A stretch of 41,360 nucleotides of DNA from JAFNAG01 sp963824985 (GTDB taxonomy: Bacteria; Acidobacteriota; UBA6911), in NCBI GenBank assembly GCA_963824985.1, contig CAWGRQ010000005.1, forward strand, positions 1 through 41,360, in the 5' to 3' direction. Positions 27,233 to 35,426 of the stretch are shown here, piece by piece (the stretch's first letter is position 1; each line of letters opens with the position of its first letter). The notes beneath the pieces were generated by a model that ran no database searches, had not been told where the DNA came from, and saw only the letters and a program-made list of their open reading frames with translations. Made by a program: the position numbers and the translations under genes.

Positions 27233-27905
27233 ATTTCCAGCTTTCCGTCGACCGTCATTTCGGCCAGCTTGAAAACGAACTTGTAGTCGTTTTCCCCGAT
27301 CCTGATCACGAGCGTGATCTCCTTGTCCTCGAGTGTTACCTGGGTTTCCCCTCCACTTCGCGGGCAAACAGCAGCGTCAAGGAACCGCGCCCGCCGCTCG
27401 GCATGACCAAGTCCGCTAAGGGGATCTTTTCCTTATTCTTCTTCTGCAAGAAGGTCTTTTGCTTGAATGTGGCGTTGACTTCCGCCTGGCCTCCCCCCCG
27501 GCCGCCGCCCAGCACCGGACCGTTTACGAATATCTCCAGCGTCGGTGGCTGGTAGTTCAGTACCTTGTCGGTCTCTGCCTTGGGGGTTTCCGGGAATTCC
27601 AGAATCGTTTTGCGCACGATGGCCTGGCGCACAATCCGCGAATTCCAGGTGATGTATACAGGCGTCGAATAGGTCGGATTCGGACTGCGCGCAGAACTGC
27701 GGCCGCCTCCTGGATCGGCAGGTACCAGCAGCAACACATGGGTCCAGGGAGATTTTTTCTCGAGGATTTTCCCTACCTCCGCGGCAGTCCACTCCGTATA
27801 AGGTTTGACCACCCAGAAATCCTTTGGCCCGCCATAGGCAAGAACTATGAGCAAAAGGGACGCACCGGCAACAGCTGCGCACACAGCACCACGATTTTTC
27901 ATCAC
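27229..27905 (-). pseudogene. Exported protein of unknown function, one frameshift, stop in IS end
   Basis: I do not recognise the family. A signal peptide (MMKNRGAVCAAVAGASLLLIVLAYG) is followed by a segment WTAAEVGKILEKKSPW and then beta-rich sequence with a Gly-rich insert (GPVLGGGRGGGQAE). The frame as written stops at 27336 (REVEGKPR). Adding one C to the CCCC run at 27348-27351 restores a frame that continues about 35 residues to VDGKLEI. The TAG that ends it (27229-27231) lies within the last bases of the right inverted repeat of the neighbouring IS, so the insertion may have trimmed the natural C-terminus. Confidence 0.6.
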
Positions 27906-28014
27906 CGCCTCCGCTGGAATTTTCTAGAAGACCGGCGCCATTATAGCCTAGCTTGACACCGCAGGCGAAACACTGTTCCAAAAACAGGCTCTACACTCAC
28001 CAACCATCGAGGTC

Positions 28015-28120
28015 GGCATCGGAATCGGGGTCGCAATCGCAGTCCCAATCGGCCTTCCCAGTCCGAAAAAGCCGAAAGCGATACCGATTGCGATAGCGAT
28101 TCCGACCCCGACAATTTCCA
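28015..28120. repeat. Low-complexity GATTGCGATAGC-like repeat tract
   Basis: Short-period, partly inverted repetition of phrases such as GGAATCGGGGTCGCAATCGC and GCGATAGCGATTCC. It translates as a run of Ile/Ala/Gly in one frame, but nothing suggests a real gene. It lies directly beside the palindromic repeat copy B. The rest of 27906-28339 is filled by these two repeats. Confidence 0.6.
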
Positions 28121-28142
28121 ATCGGAGAGGCACAACCTTTTC

Positions 28143-28293
28143 ATGCGTCACCGGGTGCGCCATAGGCGCACGCGGTGACGCATGAAAATCTTTTGGCTTT
28201 GCGACTTTGCGTCTTGGCGTCCTTGCGTTGTTTTTTTTTAACGCAATGACGCAAGGGCGCGAGGGCGCAAAGAGCTATTTTCGGAGCAGGTCG
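28143..28293. repeat. Palindromic intergenic repeat (copy B, inverted relative to copy A)
   Basis: Starts with GCGTCACCGGGTGCGCC and its own local inverse GGCGCACGCGGTGACGC, then carries the hairpin GCGACTTTGCGTC through GACGCAAGGGCGCGAGGGCGC and ends GAGCTATTTTCGGA. It is the reverse complement of 6411-6543 at high identity. The two copies lie 22 kb apart in opposite orientation, each beside coding DNA and not inside it. Confidence 0.8.
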
Positions 28294-28339
28294 CCCGGAC
28301 TAATGATGGCAACTGCTTGAAAGTGCCATCCCTCCGTCT

Positions 28340-29590
28340 TCATGTTCCACTTGCTGGCAGCGCGGAATTCAGGCTGCGGCACAGAGATTTGAGCCGCTTC
28401 ACCTCGTCGGCTCCGAGGCGCCGGATGGTGAAAGCGGTCTTGTTGTGGGCGAGCGGCTCGTCGAGGTCCACCCATTGGCGGCAGCGTTCGCCGTCGATGG
28501 TGCCGGGTACCGGCGCGAATTCCGAAAGCAGGATGCGCGCATCCTGGTCGTGCGCGAAATGCATGCAGGCTTCGACCTCCTGGGCATCGGTATCCGGATG
28601 GCCGATGATGATGTAGGCGGTGACGGATGGCGCGCCCGCCCGGCGCAGGCAGGCCACGGCTGCCGCGAATTCGTTCACCGACAGTTTGCCGCCGGTTTTC
28701 TGCAGCCATCCGGATGCCGTGCTTTCCAGTCCCAGGAAGAAACTGCGGAATCCCGACAGGACCATGAGTTGGGCCAATTGGGGTGTCAGGAACCGGACGT
28801 TGAGGGCATTGGGGGTGTGAAAGGAAAATCGGAGTTGTTCCCGCATGACCCCCTCCAGAAACGGCTGCAGCGCTTCCCCGGCTCTGAACAGGAGGGCGTC
28901 ATCATAAAAGGCGATGTGCCGGACCCCGGCTCGGGCCAGGCCGCGCGCCTCCTGCAGGCATTCGGCCGTGGGCCTGGCATCGAATTGTGGACACAGCAAC
29001 GGCACGGCACAGTAGGTGCAGCGGAAAGGGCAGCCGTCGGTAATCTTCATCACGGCCACGTCTCCCATGGACGGATCGCGATAGGGCCCGGAGGCTGCCG
29101 GCGCAGGCAATATGCGCCACAATGGTTCAAGATTGCCCCCCTCCACGACCAGATCAACCTCCAGGGAGCGGGCATGGGCGGGGCATAGTGTCGCGTATAC
29201 CCCGCCGAGAATGATTTGCATATGCGGCGCATGCCGGCGAAGGTCTTCGACCACCTCCCTGACGCCCGGGTACCAGTACGTCATTGAGGTCTGAATCATC
29301 GCCAGATCGAAGTTCTTCCCCTTCAGAAACGCCTTGAACTCCTCCCTCGGCCGGCCGAAGCGGCGGAAGCGCCGCGTGAGGTCGTGGAAGATGGCAGGCT
29401 TTGCATCCGGCTGGTCGAAAAACCTGCCCCGGCCCCAGGCATCGCGCCGGGTGGAGGTTAAGTAGTCGAAAAAAGTCAGATCGCAGGCGTGCTGAATCCC
29501 ACCGGCCACGCCGAGCATGCCGTAAGGGCGAAGCCAGAAATCGAAGGCGGTGAAATCGTAGATCGGGGGATTGACCAACAGAACGCGCAT
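28340..29590 (-). CDS. Radical SAM protein with N-terminal B12-binding-type domain
   Basis: Iron-sulfur enzyme that cleaves S-adenosylmethionine to make a radical; the substrate is unknown. It has 416 residues: a Rossmann-like B12-binding-type domain (about 1-165, with MRVLLVNPPIYDF and GGVYATL), then the radical SAM barrel with CPFRCTYC (Cys187, 191, 194). The DxHxxG motif of classic cobalamin-binding proteins is not seen, so base-off B12 binding is doubtful. A related phrase, SFHTPNALNVRFLTPQ, is typical of this large group, which includes methyltransferases and lipid or cofactor modifiers. It stands alone, convergent with nothing, upstream of repeat DNA. Confidence 0.85.
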   Translation of the reverse strand: MRVLLVNPPIYDFTAFDFWLRPYGMLGVAGGIQHACDLTFFDYLTSTRRDAWGRGRFFDQPDAKPAIFHDLTRRFRRFGRPREEFKAFLKGKNFDLAMIQTSMTYWYPGVREVVEDLRRHAPHMQIILGGVYATLCPAHARSLEVDLVVEGGNLEPLWRILPAPAASGPYRDPSMGDVAVMKITDGCPFRCTYCAVPLLCPQFDARPTAECLQEARGLARAGVRHIAFYDDALLFRAGEALQPFLEGVMREQLRFSFHTPNALNVRFLTPQLAQLMVLSGFRSFFLGLESTASGWLQKTGGKLSVNEFAAAVACLRRAGAPSVTAYIIIGHPDTDAQEVEACMHFAHDQDARILLSEFAPVPGTIDGERCRQWVDLDEPLAHNKTAFTIRRLGADEVKRLKSLCRSLNSALPASGT

Positions 29591-29742
29591 GACCTCATAG
29601 TATCAAACCCCGGATGCCGGGTTTCAACAGGAGTGAGGGCCGGATGGGGACGGACCACTCTTATTGTTGTATCGCAGCCCTTAGGTCTTATCAGGAGCCA
29701 TAATTGAGGGTTACCGCCCTTTTTTGAGCCCTTTTTCTGAAG
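29591..29742. other. Short intergenic spacer
   Basis: Nothing recognised; no hairpin with a T-tract and no gene. Confidence 0.4.
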
Positions 29743-31815
29743 CTAGCGCGGGATGGTTGGCAGCCGCACCCGTGACGGATGCGCCGCGTCGTGGAAAATC
29801 CGCTGCTGCGCCGCCACGTACTTCGTGTCCCGCTCGTTGTCCCCGCCCGTATTGAGGTTCCGGTCATACTTGGGAAATGCCGCGGACGCCACCGCCACCC
29901 GGATGCGGTGCCCCGCAGGGATCACCAGGGCCGTGAACCACAAGTCGATGTCGTACCGGCAGATTTCCCCCGGCTTCAGGAGCGAGGGCTGGTCGAAGCC
30001 GTTGCGGAAGCGGGCCCTGGCTACACCGTCCTGGATGCGCATCGCCCTCCCGTCGGGGTAGACGTCGAGGATCATGACGTTCCAGTCCGTGTCCCGTGCG
30101 TCGGTGGCGGCCCACAGGGTGGCCGTCATCGGTCCGGTGACCTCAGTGTCCTTCTTCAGCGGCGCTGTTGTGTAGGTCAGAAGATCGGTGCGTTGGGCAT
30201 GAACCTCCCGGTAGTCTTCATTGATGTTCAGCTCCAGCTCCCGGGCGTCCACGAGGTAGGGGGTGGGATTGCCTGGATCGTACCGGTACTCGTCGGCGGC
30301 CTCGTTGCCGGGGGCGACGGTGTCCAAAACTCCTCCTTGCCGGAGGTAGAAATCAGTCCACACCGTGCGGGCCAGCGGCCACTCGCGCTCCTGTCGCCAG
30401 GTGTTGTCGCCCATGATAAAGAGATCCAGGGGAGGCTCGGCATCTACGCCGTTTTCGATCCCTTTCAGATAGTGGTCGAACCACCGGAGCTGAAGGGCCC
30501 GGTGGTCGATGCGTCCCTTGGGCCCGAAGTCGCCGTTGACGTAGTCGATGCCCTTGTGCGAGCCGGGGTCCATGACCACGCGCTGGAACGGATGACGCGG
30601 CAGCGCCTTCAGTCCCACGTAGTTGCGGATGGTCCCGCGTGCGTCGTCGTACCAGCCGGAGATGCCCAGTACCGGCACCTTCACGCGGTCCAGGCGGCGT
30701 TCGATGCTCAGGGCTCGCCAGTAGTCATCCTCCTGCTGGTGATCGAACCAGTCGTCCCAGAAGCGGGGACGAGGACAACCGGCCAGCTCGGCGCTTTCGA
30801 TGACCGGGAGGTGGTTGAACGCCCGGACCTCGTCGACGTTGCTGATGTCGGACATCGTTTCCTTCACCCCCGTCAGGCAGAGCCACGGGATGATGGTGGG
30901 GGAGAACACCATGTCGATGTATGGCACGAGCCGCAGCGGATCGGCCGTGGCCACCACGGGTGCGATCGTGGCGAGGTGGGGAGGTCGGGCTATCGCGGCG
31001 TACCAGCAGTAGAGGCCGGGATTCGAGCGGCCGATCATGCCCACCTTTCCGTTGCTGCCCGGCAGGGCCGCCGCCCACTCGACGGCGTCGTACCCGTCCT
31101 GCTCCTGCATGGCGTTCATGTCCAGCACTCCGCCGGACCCGCCGCGGCCGCGCACGTCCTGCTTCACGTAGATGTAGCCCCGCGACGCCCAGAACTCGCC
31201 GTTCGCCTTGTCGGTGCGCAGGTAGGGCGTGCGTTCCAGGACGACACCGAACGGACCGTCGCCGTCAGGCCTGGCGACGAAGTTCATGAGCGTGGTGCCG
31301 TCGCGGGCTGTCATGGGTACGGCCGGGTCGATCTTGACCGCGAAGGTCGGCTCCGAGACAGCGCCCGGCCAGAGCGGGTAGTTCGGTTCCCATGCGGGCG
31401 CGCTGGTGCGCCGCGTGAGCCAGATCCGATCGATCGGCTGGTCTCCACGATAGATCCGGCCGGTGATGGTGTCTCCGGCGACGGTCGCCCTGATGGCGCG
31501 GTCGTCGCCGAGCGAGAGGACAAGGTTGTTGCCGGTGAGGTTGACGGCCGTGATCGACTCGAGCGGTTCGCCGCTCCGGCGTCGCAACCACGCGCCATCC
31601 GCGGACGAACCGTCGAAATGGGCGAAGCCGAAGCGGCGGCGCGCTTCGAAACCGCCGTTCGGCGCGGCCCCCAGCATGCGATAGTAGTCCCAGTCACCGG
31701 TCAGCCGCGCCCCGCCGGGCGCCTGCCCTCCGCAGTCGGCAAAGAAAAGTACGACGAACGCCATGGCCGCCTGTGTCGCTGCTGACAGAACTCGTCGGAA
31801 TTTGCGGGATTGCAT
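29743..31815 (-). CDS. CocE/NonD family alpha/beta hydrolase, exported
   Basis: Serine hydrolase acting on esters or N-terminal Xaa-Pro peptides. From ATG 31815 (nine bases after AAGGAG) it has 690 residues; an in-frame ATG at 31824 overlaps that ribosome site. A signal segment (AAMAFVVLFFADC) suggests export; the Cys context is not a good lipobox. An unusual N-terminal beta domain (about 35-140) precedes the alpha/beta fold with the nucleophile in GRSNPG (Ser267 counted from 31824), the Asp region GISGWYDD (393-394) and a His in DPGSHKG (423). The C-terminal jelly-roll domain typical of CocE starts near residue 490. The extra N-terminal domain is the only odd part. Confidence 0.87.
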   Translation of the reverse strand: MQSRKFRRVLSAATQAAMAFVVLFFADCGGQAPGGARLTGDWDYYRMLGAAPNGGFEARRRFGFAHFDGSSADGAWLRRRSGEPLESITAVNLTGNNLVLSLGDDRAIRATVAGDTITGRIYRGDQPIDRIWLTRRTSAPAWEPNYPLWPGAVSEPTFAVKIDPAVPMTARDGTTLMNFVARPDGDGPFGVVLERTPYLRTDKANGEFWASRGYIYVKQDVRGRGGSGGVLDMNAMQEQDGYDAVEWAAALPGSNGKVGMIGRSNPGLYCWYAAIARPPHLATIAPVVATADPLRLVPYIDMVFSPTIIPWLCLTGVKETMSDISNVDEVRAFNHLPVIESAELAGCPRPRFWDDWFDHQQEDDYWRALSIERRLDRVKVPVLGISGWYDDARGTIRNYVGLKALPRHPFQRVVMDPGSHKGIDYVNGDFGPKGRIDHRALQLRWFDHYLKGIENGVDAEPPLDLFIMGDNTWRQEREWPLARTVWTDFYLRQGGVLDTVAPGNEAADEYRYDPGNPTPYLVDARELELNINEDYREVHAQRTDLLTYTTAPLKKDTEVTGPMTATLWAATDARDTDWNVMILDVYPDGRAMRIQDGVARARFRNGFDQPSLLKPGEICRYDIDLWFTALVIPAGHRIRVAVASAAFPKYDRNLNTGGDNERDTKYVAAQQRIFHDAAHPSRVRLPTIPR

Positions 31816-32285
31816 AACGGTCATCTCCTTCTTTCTTCCGGTACCTGGTTATACTGTCCCTTCGTCCTGATGCAGGGATAGTATAACCATGCAGGGCGCC
31901 GGGATAAACCGGCATGAAGTCGAGAATGAAAGAGTCTCACAGGAAGGGCGTAGCGAACCGAACCCGCTTTCATTCCCACGCGACGGTGGTCTGCATCACC
32001 GATGCGATTGGCAGCGGGCTGCCTGAAGGGGTTCCATGTTGGTGCGGCACGTTTCGCCCCGGCTATGATCATCGCCTGAAGCTCGATCAGCAACGGTGAA
32101 CGCCGATCGCCGTCCTGCGCCGCATTCGCCACCGGGACCGACTGAAAAAAGCTTGCCGCTTTGGCGCCTCTACCCTGTTCCATCTCGTCAGGTGCCTGGG
32201 GTGCCGGGCTCTTCGGCCTCCTTTGCATGTTATGGCGACCTGGCGGGCCGCTATACAAAGCTGCAATCTTCGGGTGTTTTTCCCT
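31816..32285. other. Intergenic region without a supported gene
   Basis: Reading frames cross this stretch on both strands, but none has a ribosome site, signal or family similarity I can see. It ends at the MITE-like repeat. Confidence 0.4.
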
Positions 32286-32291
32286 CCTAAG

Positions 32292-32582
32292 GGCCTGTCA
32301 AGAAATAACGTTTGCACTTTGCTGCAGGCCCCCAGGCCCGCTGGCAAGGCGCGAGCGACGAGCATACCCGTGGTGGTATGTAAGGAGTGAGCAACGCGGC
32401 CAGCGGGCCTGCGGGCCGCAGCCCGAAGGGGCGCGGCGGCGGGCGGGCATCTGCGGCGTTGCCGCTCCTCGACGATGTCACCACATCGCCTGCGTCGCGG
32501 TGCCTGGCATCTGCCCGCCCCAGGAGCACCGCAGGTGCGACGGTGCTCGCGCCAAAGTGTAAACGTTATTTCTTGACAGGCC
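32292..32582. repeat. MITE-like palindromic repeat, copy 2
   Basis: A 291-bp non-coding element. The ends are nearly perfect inverted repeats of about 30 bp: GGCCTGTCAAGAAATAACGT at the left and ACGTTATTTCTTGACAGGCC as its mirror, allowing one mismatch further in. CTAAG is present on both sides (32287-32291, 32583-32587), a probable 5-bp target duplication. Inside are stacked hairpins, for example CCGCTGGC/GCCAGCGG and GAGCACCG/CGGTGCTC. It shares most of its sequence with 2809-3100. Its tidy ends suggest recent movement by a transposase acting in trans. Confidence 0.8.
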
Positions 32583-32679
32583 CTAAGCCCGGGCGCTGCA
32601 GCCCTTACCCTGGAAATTTCCGGCTCAAATCGACTGCGGGCAGTTAGATAGGTTGTGGCCCGTGACCACAGGAGACCTT

Positions 32680-33023
32680 GTGAGTGCGATGATTCGCCAA
32701 TATCCGGTAGGCGGCTTTTTGTCGGAAGCGCCAACCGGGGCCGGAACTCTTCCGCAAGGCTGGGTTTCCCGCCTTGTCTGCGAAGCGCATGCGGTGTACC
32801 GGCCGCGCCATCCTGAAGAGAGCGTCCTGTTTGGCGTGGTGGCATGGCATCTGGAAACCTTCCTGGCCCGGCAGCATGAGCGCGATCGCCGGGTGCCCCG
32901 TTTTGTCGAGCGGGAGCTGCGTTCTTTCCTCGAATGCGGCATCCTGGCTTATGGTTTTCTCCGCGTTCACTGCGACGCGTGCCGGCAGGACCGGGTCGTC
33001 CCGTTTTCCTGCAAATGTCGGGG
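32680..33023 (+). pseudogene. IS91-family transposase, 5' part (interrupted by RIT insertion)
   Basis: N-terminal zinc-binding domain of an IS91-type HUH transposase. The start GTG at 32680 follows AGGAG. The segment reads RHPEESVLFGVVAWHLETFL and HCDACRQDRVVPFSC, holding the first half of the Cys-rich zinc module. The frame stops being transposase at CGGGG (33019-33023) and continues from 39916 after the RIT element. Upstream bases 32588-32679 hold nothing else recognised, and no IS91 terminus could be defined. Confidence 0.85.
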
Positions 33024-33129
33024 TTATGCGGAGTTGATGAATATGCGGAGTACGCTGACATCAGCAGGGCAAGTTGCGGCGTTTTTCGCGGGTTTGCCCT
33101 GACCGCCGCCACGACGCACTCCGCATATT
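33024..33129. repeat. RIT1 left inverted repeat
   Basis: 106 bp, matching the reverse complement of 39778-39883 with seven mismatches. It holds three copies of ATGCGGAGT: two facing inward (33024-33034, 33041-33051) and one facing out (33118-33128). A hairpin with GGGCAA/TTGCCC arms lies at 33067-33099. Confidence 0.9.
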
Positions 33130-33131
33130 AT

Positions 33132-33345
33132 TTACGCGTGAAGCGAGGCAATCAACTTGTCAGGAGGACGAAACTTGCCGGGCCGCAATTGCGGCGGAGT
33201 TACTGCATTGAGGACCCCAATTCTTTGCGTGACATCCACTCGGAGATAGTCCTCTGTTGTCTGGATACTCTCATGACCAAGCCACAAGGCGACTTTACGA
33301 ATGTCGCCCGTTGCCTGGAGGATGTTGAGGGCACAGCTGTGGCGC
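33132..33345 (-). pseudogene. RIT1 ritC, C-terminal fragment
   Basis: Reads HSCALNILQATGDIRK, then LWLGHESIQTTEDYL with the second active-site His and the nucleophile Tyr of the tyrosine recombinases, and ends SLHA at a TAA (33132-33134) just inside the left inverted repeat. It is the displaced tail of the gene at 36790-37570; together they would make about 329 residues. Confidence 0.85.
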
Positions 33346-33370
33346 CTATGTCGTTGACGACATAGCCGCC
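33346..33370. repeat. RIT2 asymmetric end: palindrome plus 5 nt
   Basis: CTATGTCGTTGACGACATAG (33346-33365) is a palindrome with 9-bp arms around TG. Five bases (CCGCC) separate it from the inverted repeat. The right end lacks it. Its half-site CTATGTCG recurs inside the element ends (33389-33396, 36706-36713). Confidence 0.8.
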
Positions 33371-33395
33371 ACTATCTCTCCCTCCTGACTATGTC
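33371..33395. repeat. RIT2 left inverted repeat
   Basis: 25-bp perfect match to the reverse complement of 36765-36789. A further three bases (GCC) match only because the target sequence continues there. From 33396 to 33486 there is a short hairpin (CCGCT/AGCGG) and no gene. Confidence 0.85.
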
Positions 33396-33486
33396 GGGTG
33401 ATGTCGGATAGGGGTCCGCTCACAGCGGAAGACTCGGTTCACAACGCCGAGGCGGCGAGCGTATTGGCAACATAGTTTTCTGGAGC

Positions 33487-34485
33487 CTACAGGCTCTTGA
33501 GGAATCCGAGGAGTTGATCGCTCGGGTGATACCTGGCCGTTCTGCCATTGGGCGGTATGGTTCGCGCGAGTGCCTGCTCCTTCATCGCCAAGGTCGCCTC
33601 GAGATAGATCTGCGTCGTTTCTACCGACTCATGGCCGAGCCACAATGCGATCACAGAACGATCGACACCCGCTTGGAGAAGGTCCATGGCCATGGTGTGT
33701 CGGAGGCGGTGAACGGTCACGCGTTTGCACTTCAATGATGGGCACACCTTGGAGGCGGTCAGGCGATGCTTGTTCAGTAGGTACTGCACACCGTGAACGG
33801 TGAGACGGTTGCCTTTGGTGCTGGGGAACAGGATATTCCCATCACCCCGTTGCGGCTCACGCAGCCAGGCATTCAGTACGGCACGTGTGGCTCGAGCAAG
33901 GGGAGTGCATCGTTCCTTGCGTCCCTTGCCGATGACACGAACATGAGCGCCGGTGCCCGGCACGATGTCATTGCGGGTGAGCCCGGTCATCTCGGATACT
34001 CGGAGACCCGTCTGGACGGCCACGAGGAGAAAAGCGTGATCCCGCCGGCCAAACCAGGTGCGTTGGTCCGGAGCAGCGAGCAAAGCCTCGACTTCCGGGC
34101 GCGTGAGAAACTGGACCAAGGTGCGCGTGAAGCGCTTGCTGGGAATGGCGAGCACCCGCTGGATTTGTGCGCAGTGGGCAGGGGCCTCGAACGCCGCGTA
34201 GCGAAAGAAAGAATGGAGCGCGGTGAGGCGCAGATTCCGGCTGCGAATGCTCAACCCTTGGTCGTGCTCCAGATGATCGAGAAACGCCACGATCAAAGGG
34301 GCCTCGATCTCCTCGAAGTTCAGGCGTGACGGGGGCTTATGCAATCGTTCCTGCACGAATTTCAGGAACTGACAAAAGGTATCGCGGTAGGAGCTGATGG
34401 TGTGGGGGCTCGCTTGGCGCTGCTGCATCAATCGCTGTGTGAAGAAGCGTTCCAACAGGGGAGCAAGGCTGGCGGTAGTAGTCAT
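33487..34485 (-). CDS. ritC: RIT2 RitC, tyrosine recombinase
   Basis: Third recombinase of the trio, 332 residues from ATG 34485, which overlaps the ritB stop as ATGA. The N-terminal SAM-like DNA-binding domain (about 5-100) includes SPHTISSYRDTFCQFLKF. The catalytic domain has Arg in TGLRVSEMTGL, Lys in GKGRKER, HRLRH for the H-x-x-R box, and WLGHESVETTQIYLEA with the second His and the Tyr nucleophile. All key residues are present. It should cut and rejoin DNA at the element ends together with RitA and RitB. It is the most typical XerC/D-like of the three. Confidence 0.92.
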   Translation of the reverse strand: MTTTASLAPLLERFFTQRLMQQRQASPHTISSYRDTFCQFLKFVQERLHKPPSRLNFEEIEAPLIVAFLDHLEHDQGLSIRSRNLRLTALHSFFRYAAFEAPAHCAQIQRVLAIPSKRFTRTLVQFLTRPEVEALLAAPDQRTWFGRRDHAFLLVAVQTGLRVSEMTGLTRNDIVPGTGAHVRVIGKGRKERCTPLARATRAVLNAWLREPQRGDGNILFPSTKGNRLTVHGVQYLLNKHRLTASKVCPSLKCKRVTVHRLRHTMAMDLLQAGVDRSVIALWLGHESVETTQIYLEATLAMKEQALARTIPPNGRTARYHPSDQLLGFLKSL

Positions 34486-35426
34486 GGCCGATCCTCCCAT
34501 CGGTGTTCGAGCCGGCGCATTGCCTCGCGCATCAACTCCGGTGATCCGCTTAAGTACCACTGGGTATCAGCCACGTGCACATGTCCGAGGTAGGCGGACA
34601 AGAGCGGCAGCTTGCGCTCGGGGTCCTGATTGGTCCGATACCAGCGTACCAGGGTGCGCGTGGCGAATCGGTGCCTCAGGTCGTGCAGACGCGGACCATG
34701 ACTGGCAGATGCACCGCGCAGACCGATCTGGCGGGACAACGCATAGAATGTTCGATGAACGTCGCCGGCATCCAAACGATTACCCCAGCTGGAAACAAAT
34801 AAATAGGGGGACACCGGCCGTTTCCTCCAATGGCGTGTGCGTTTGCGGATATACTTGACCAGCACCGCGCAGGTCGAGGCATGCAACGGCACCAGCCGCG
34901 TCTTACCGAATTTGGCGCCGCGGATGTTCAATACCGCAGTCTTGAGATCGACATCGCCAAGCTCAAGGTTGCAGGCTTCGCCGAGGCGCAACCCGGAGAC
35001 ACTGAGGAGCCCGAAGAGACAGTAGTAGACCCAGGGGCGCAATCGACCGCGATCATAACGGTATGGCATGTTGAGCGCGGCTTGTAGGAGGCTGCGGATC
35101 TCGGCATCGGAATACAGGTACGGTCGTGCCCGCTTGGGCTGGAAGGGCAACAGACCCGCTGCCGGAACTTGCGTGCGGGGGTCGGTCGCGCTGCGATACT
35201 GCGCGAATCCTCGAACGAAGCTCAGTCGTTGTGCCCAACGCGCCGGCTGAGCATGCGATGGTTGTTTCGCCCAGACGAGCGCCAACGCCTGGGTGATGTA
35301 GGACGCCCGATGCTGCTCCATGAATCGGACGAAATCGAGTAATCCCTTGCCGGGCCTACGCAGCTTAAATCCGAGATCGCGCCGCATGCGTAAGTACTCC
35401 TGCACTGCTTGCCGAAGCGTGGTCAT
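34482..35426 (-). CDS. ritB: RIT2 RitB, tyrosine recombinase
   Basis: Second recombinase of the trio, 314 residues from ATG 35426, preceded by AGGAGG and overlapping the ritA stop (ATGA). Key residues are the Arg in SGLRLGEACNL, a Lys in KFGKTRLVPLH, HDLRHRFATRTL for the H-x-x-R box, and LGHVHVADTQWYLS with the late His and Tyr. A longer open frame upstream (to 35726) overlaps ritA and has no ribosome site, so it was not used. Translational coupling with ritA and ritC suggests equal amounts of the three proteins. Confidence 0.92.
   Translation of the reverse strand: MTTLRQAVQEYLRMRRDLGFKLRRPGKGLLDFVRFMEQHRASYITQALALVWAKQPSHAQPARWAQRLSFVRGFAQYRSATDPRTQVPAAGLLPFQPKRARPYLYSDAEIRSLLQAALNMPYRYDRGRLRPWVYYCLFGLLSVSGLRLGEACNLELGDVDLKTAVLNIRGAKFGKTRLVPLHASTCAVLVKYIRKRTRHWRKRPVSPYLFVSSWGNRLDAGDVHRTFYALSRQIGLRGASASHGPRLHDLRHRFATRTLVRWYRTNQDPERKLPLLSAYLGHVHVADTQWYLSGSPELMREAMRRLEHRWEDRP

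Noticed and set aside
29779..31785. A 668-codon open frame on the plus strand
   Set aside because: It is antisense to the CocE hydrolase, which has clear motifs, signal peptide and ribosome site; the frame is open because of GC-rich codon bias.
31821..32258. A possible 145-codon minus-strand gene upstream of CocE
   Set aside because: No ribosome site, no recognisable domain, overlaps the CocE start region; support is too weak.
32087..33112. A 341-codon minus-strand frame
   Set aside because: It runs through the MITE-like repeat and the antisense of the IS91 fragment; its middle repeats the translation of the other MITE copy, so it is repeat DNA and not a gene.
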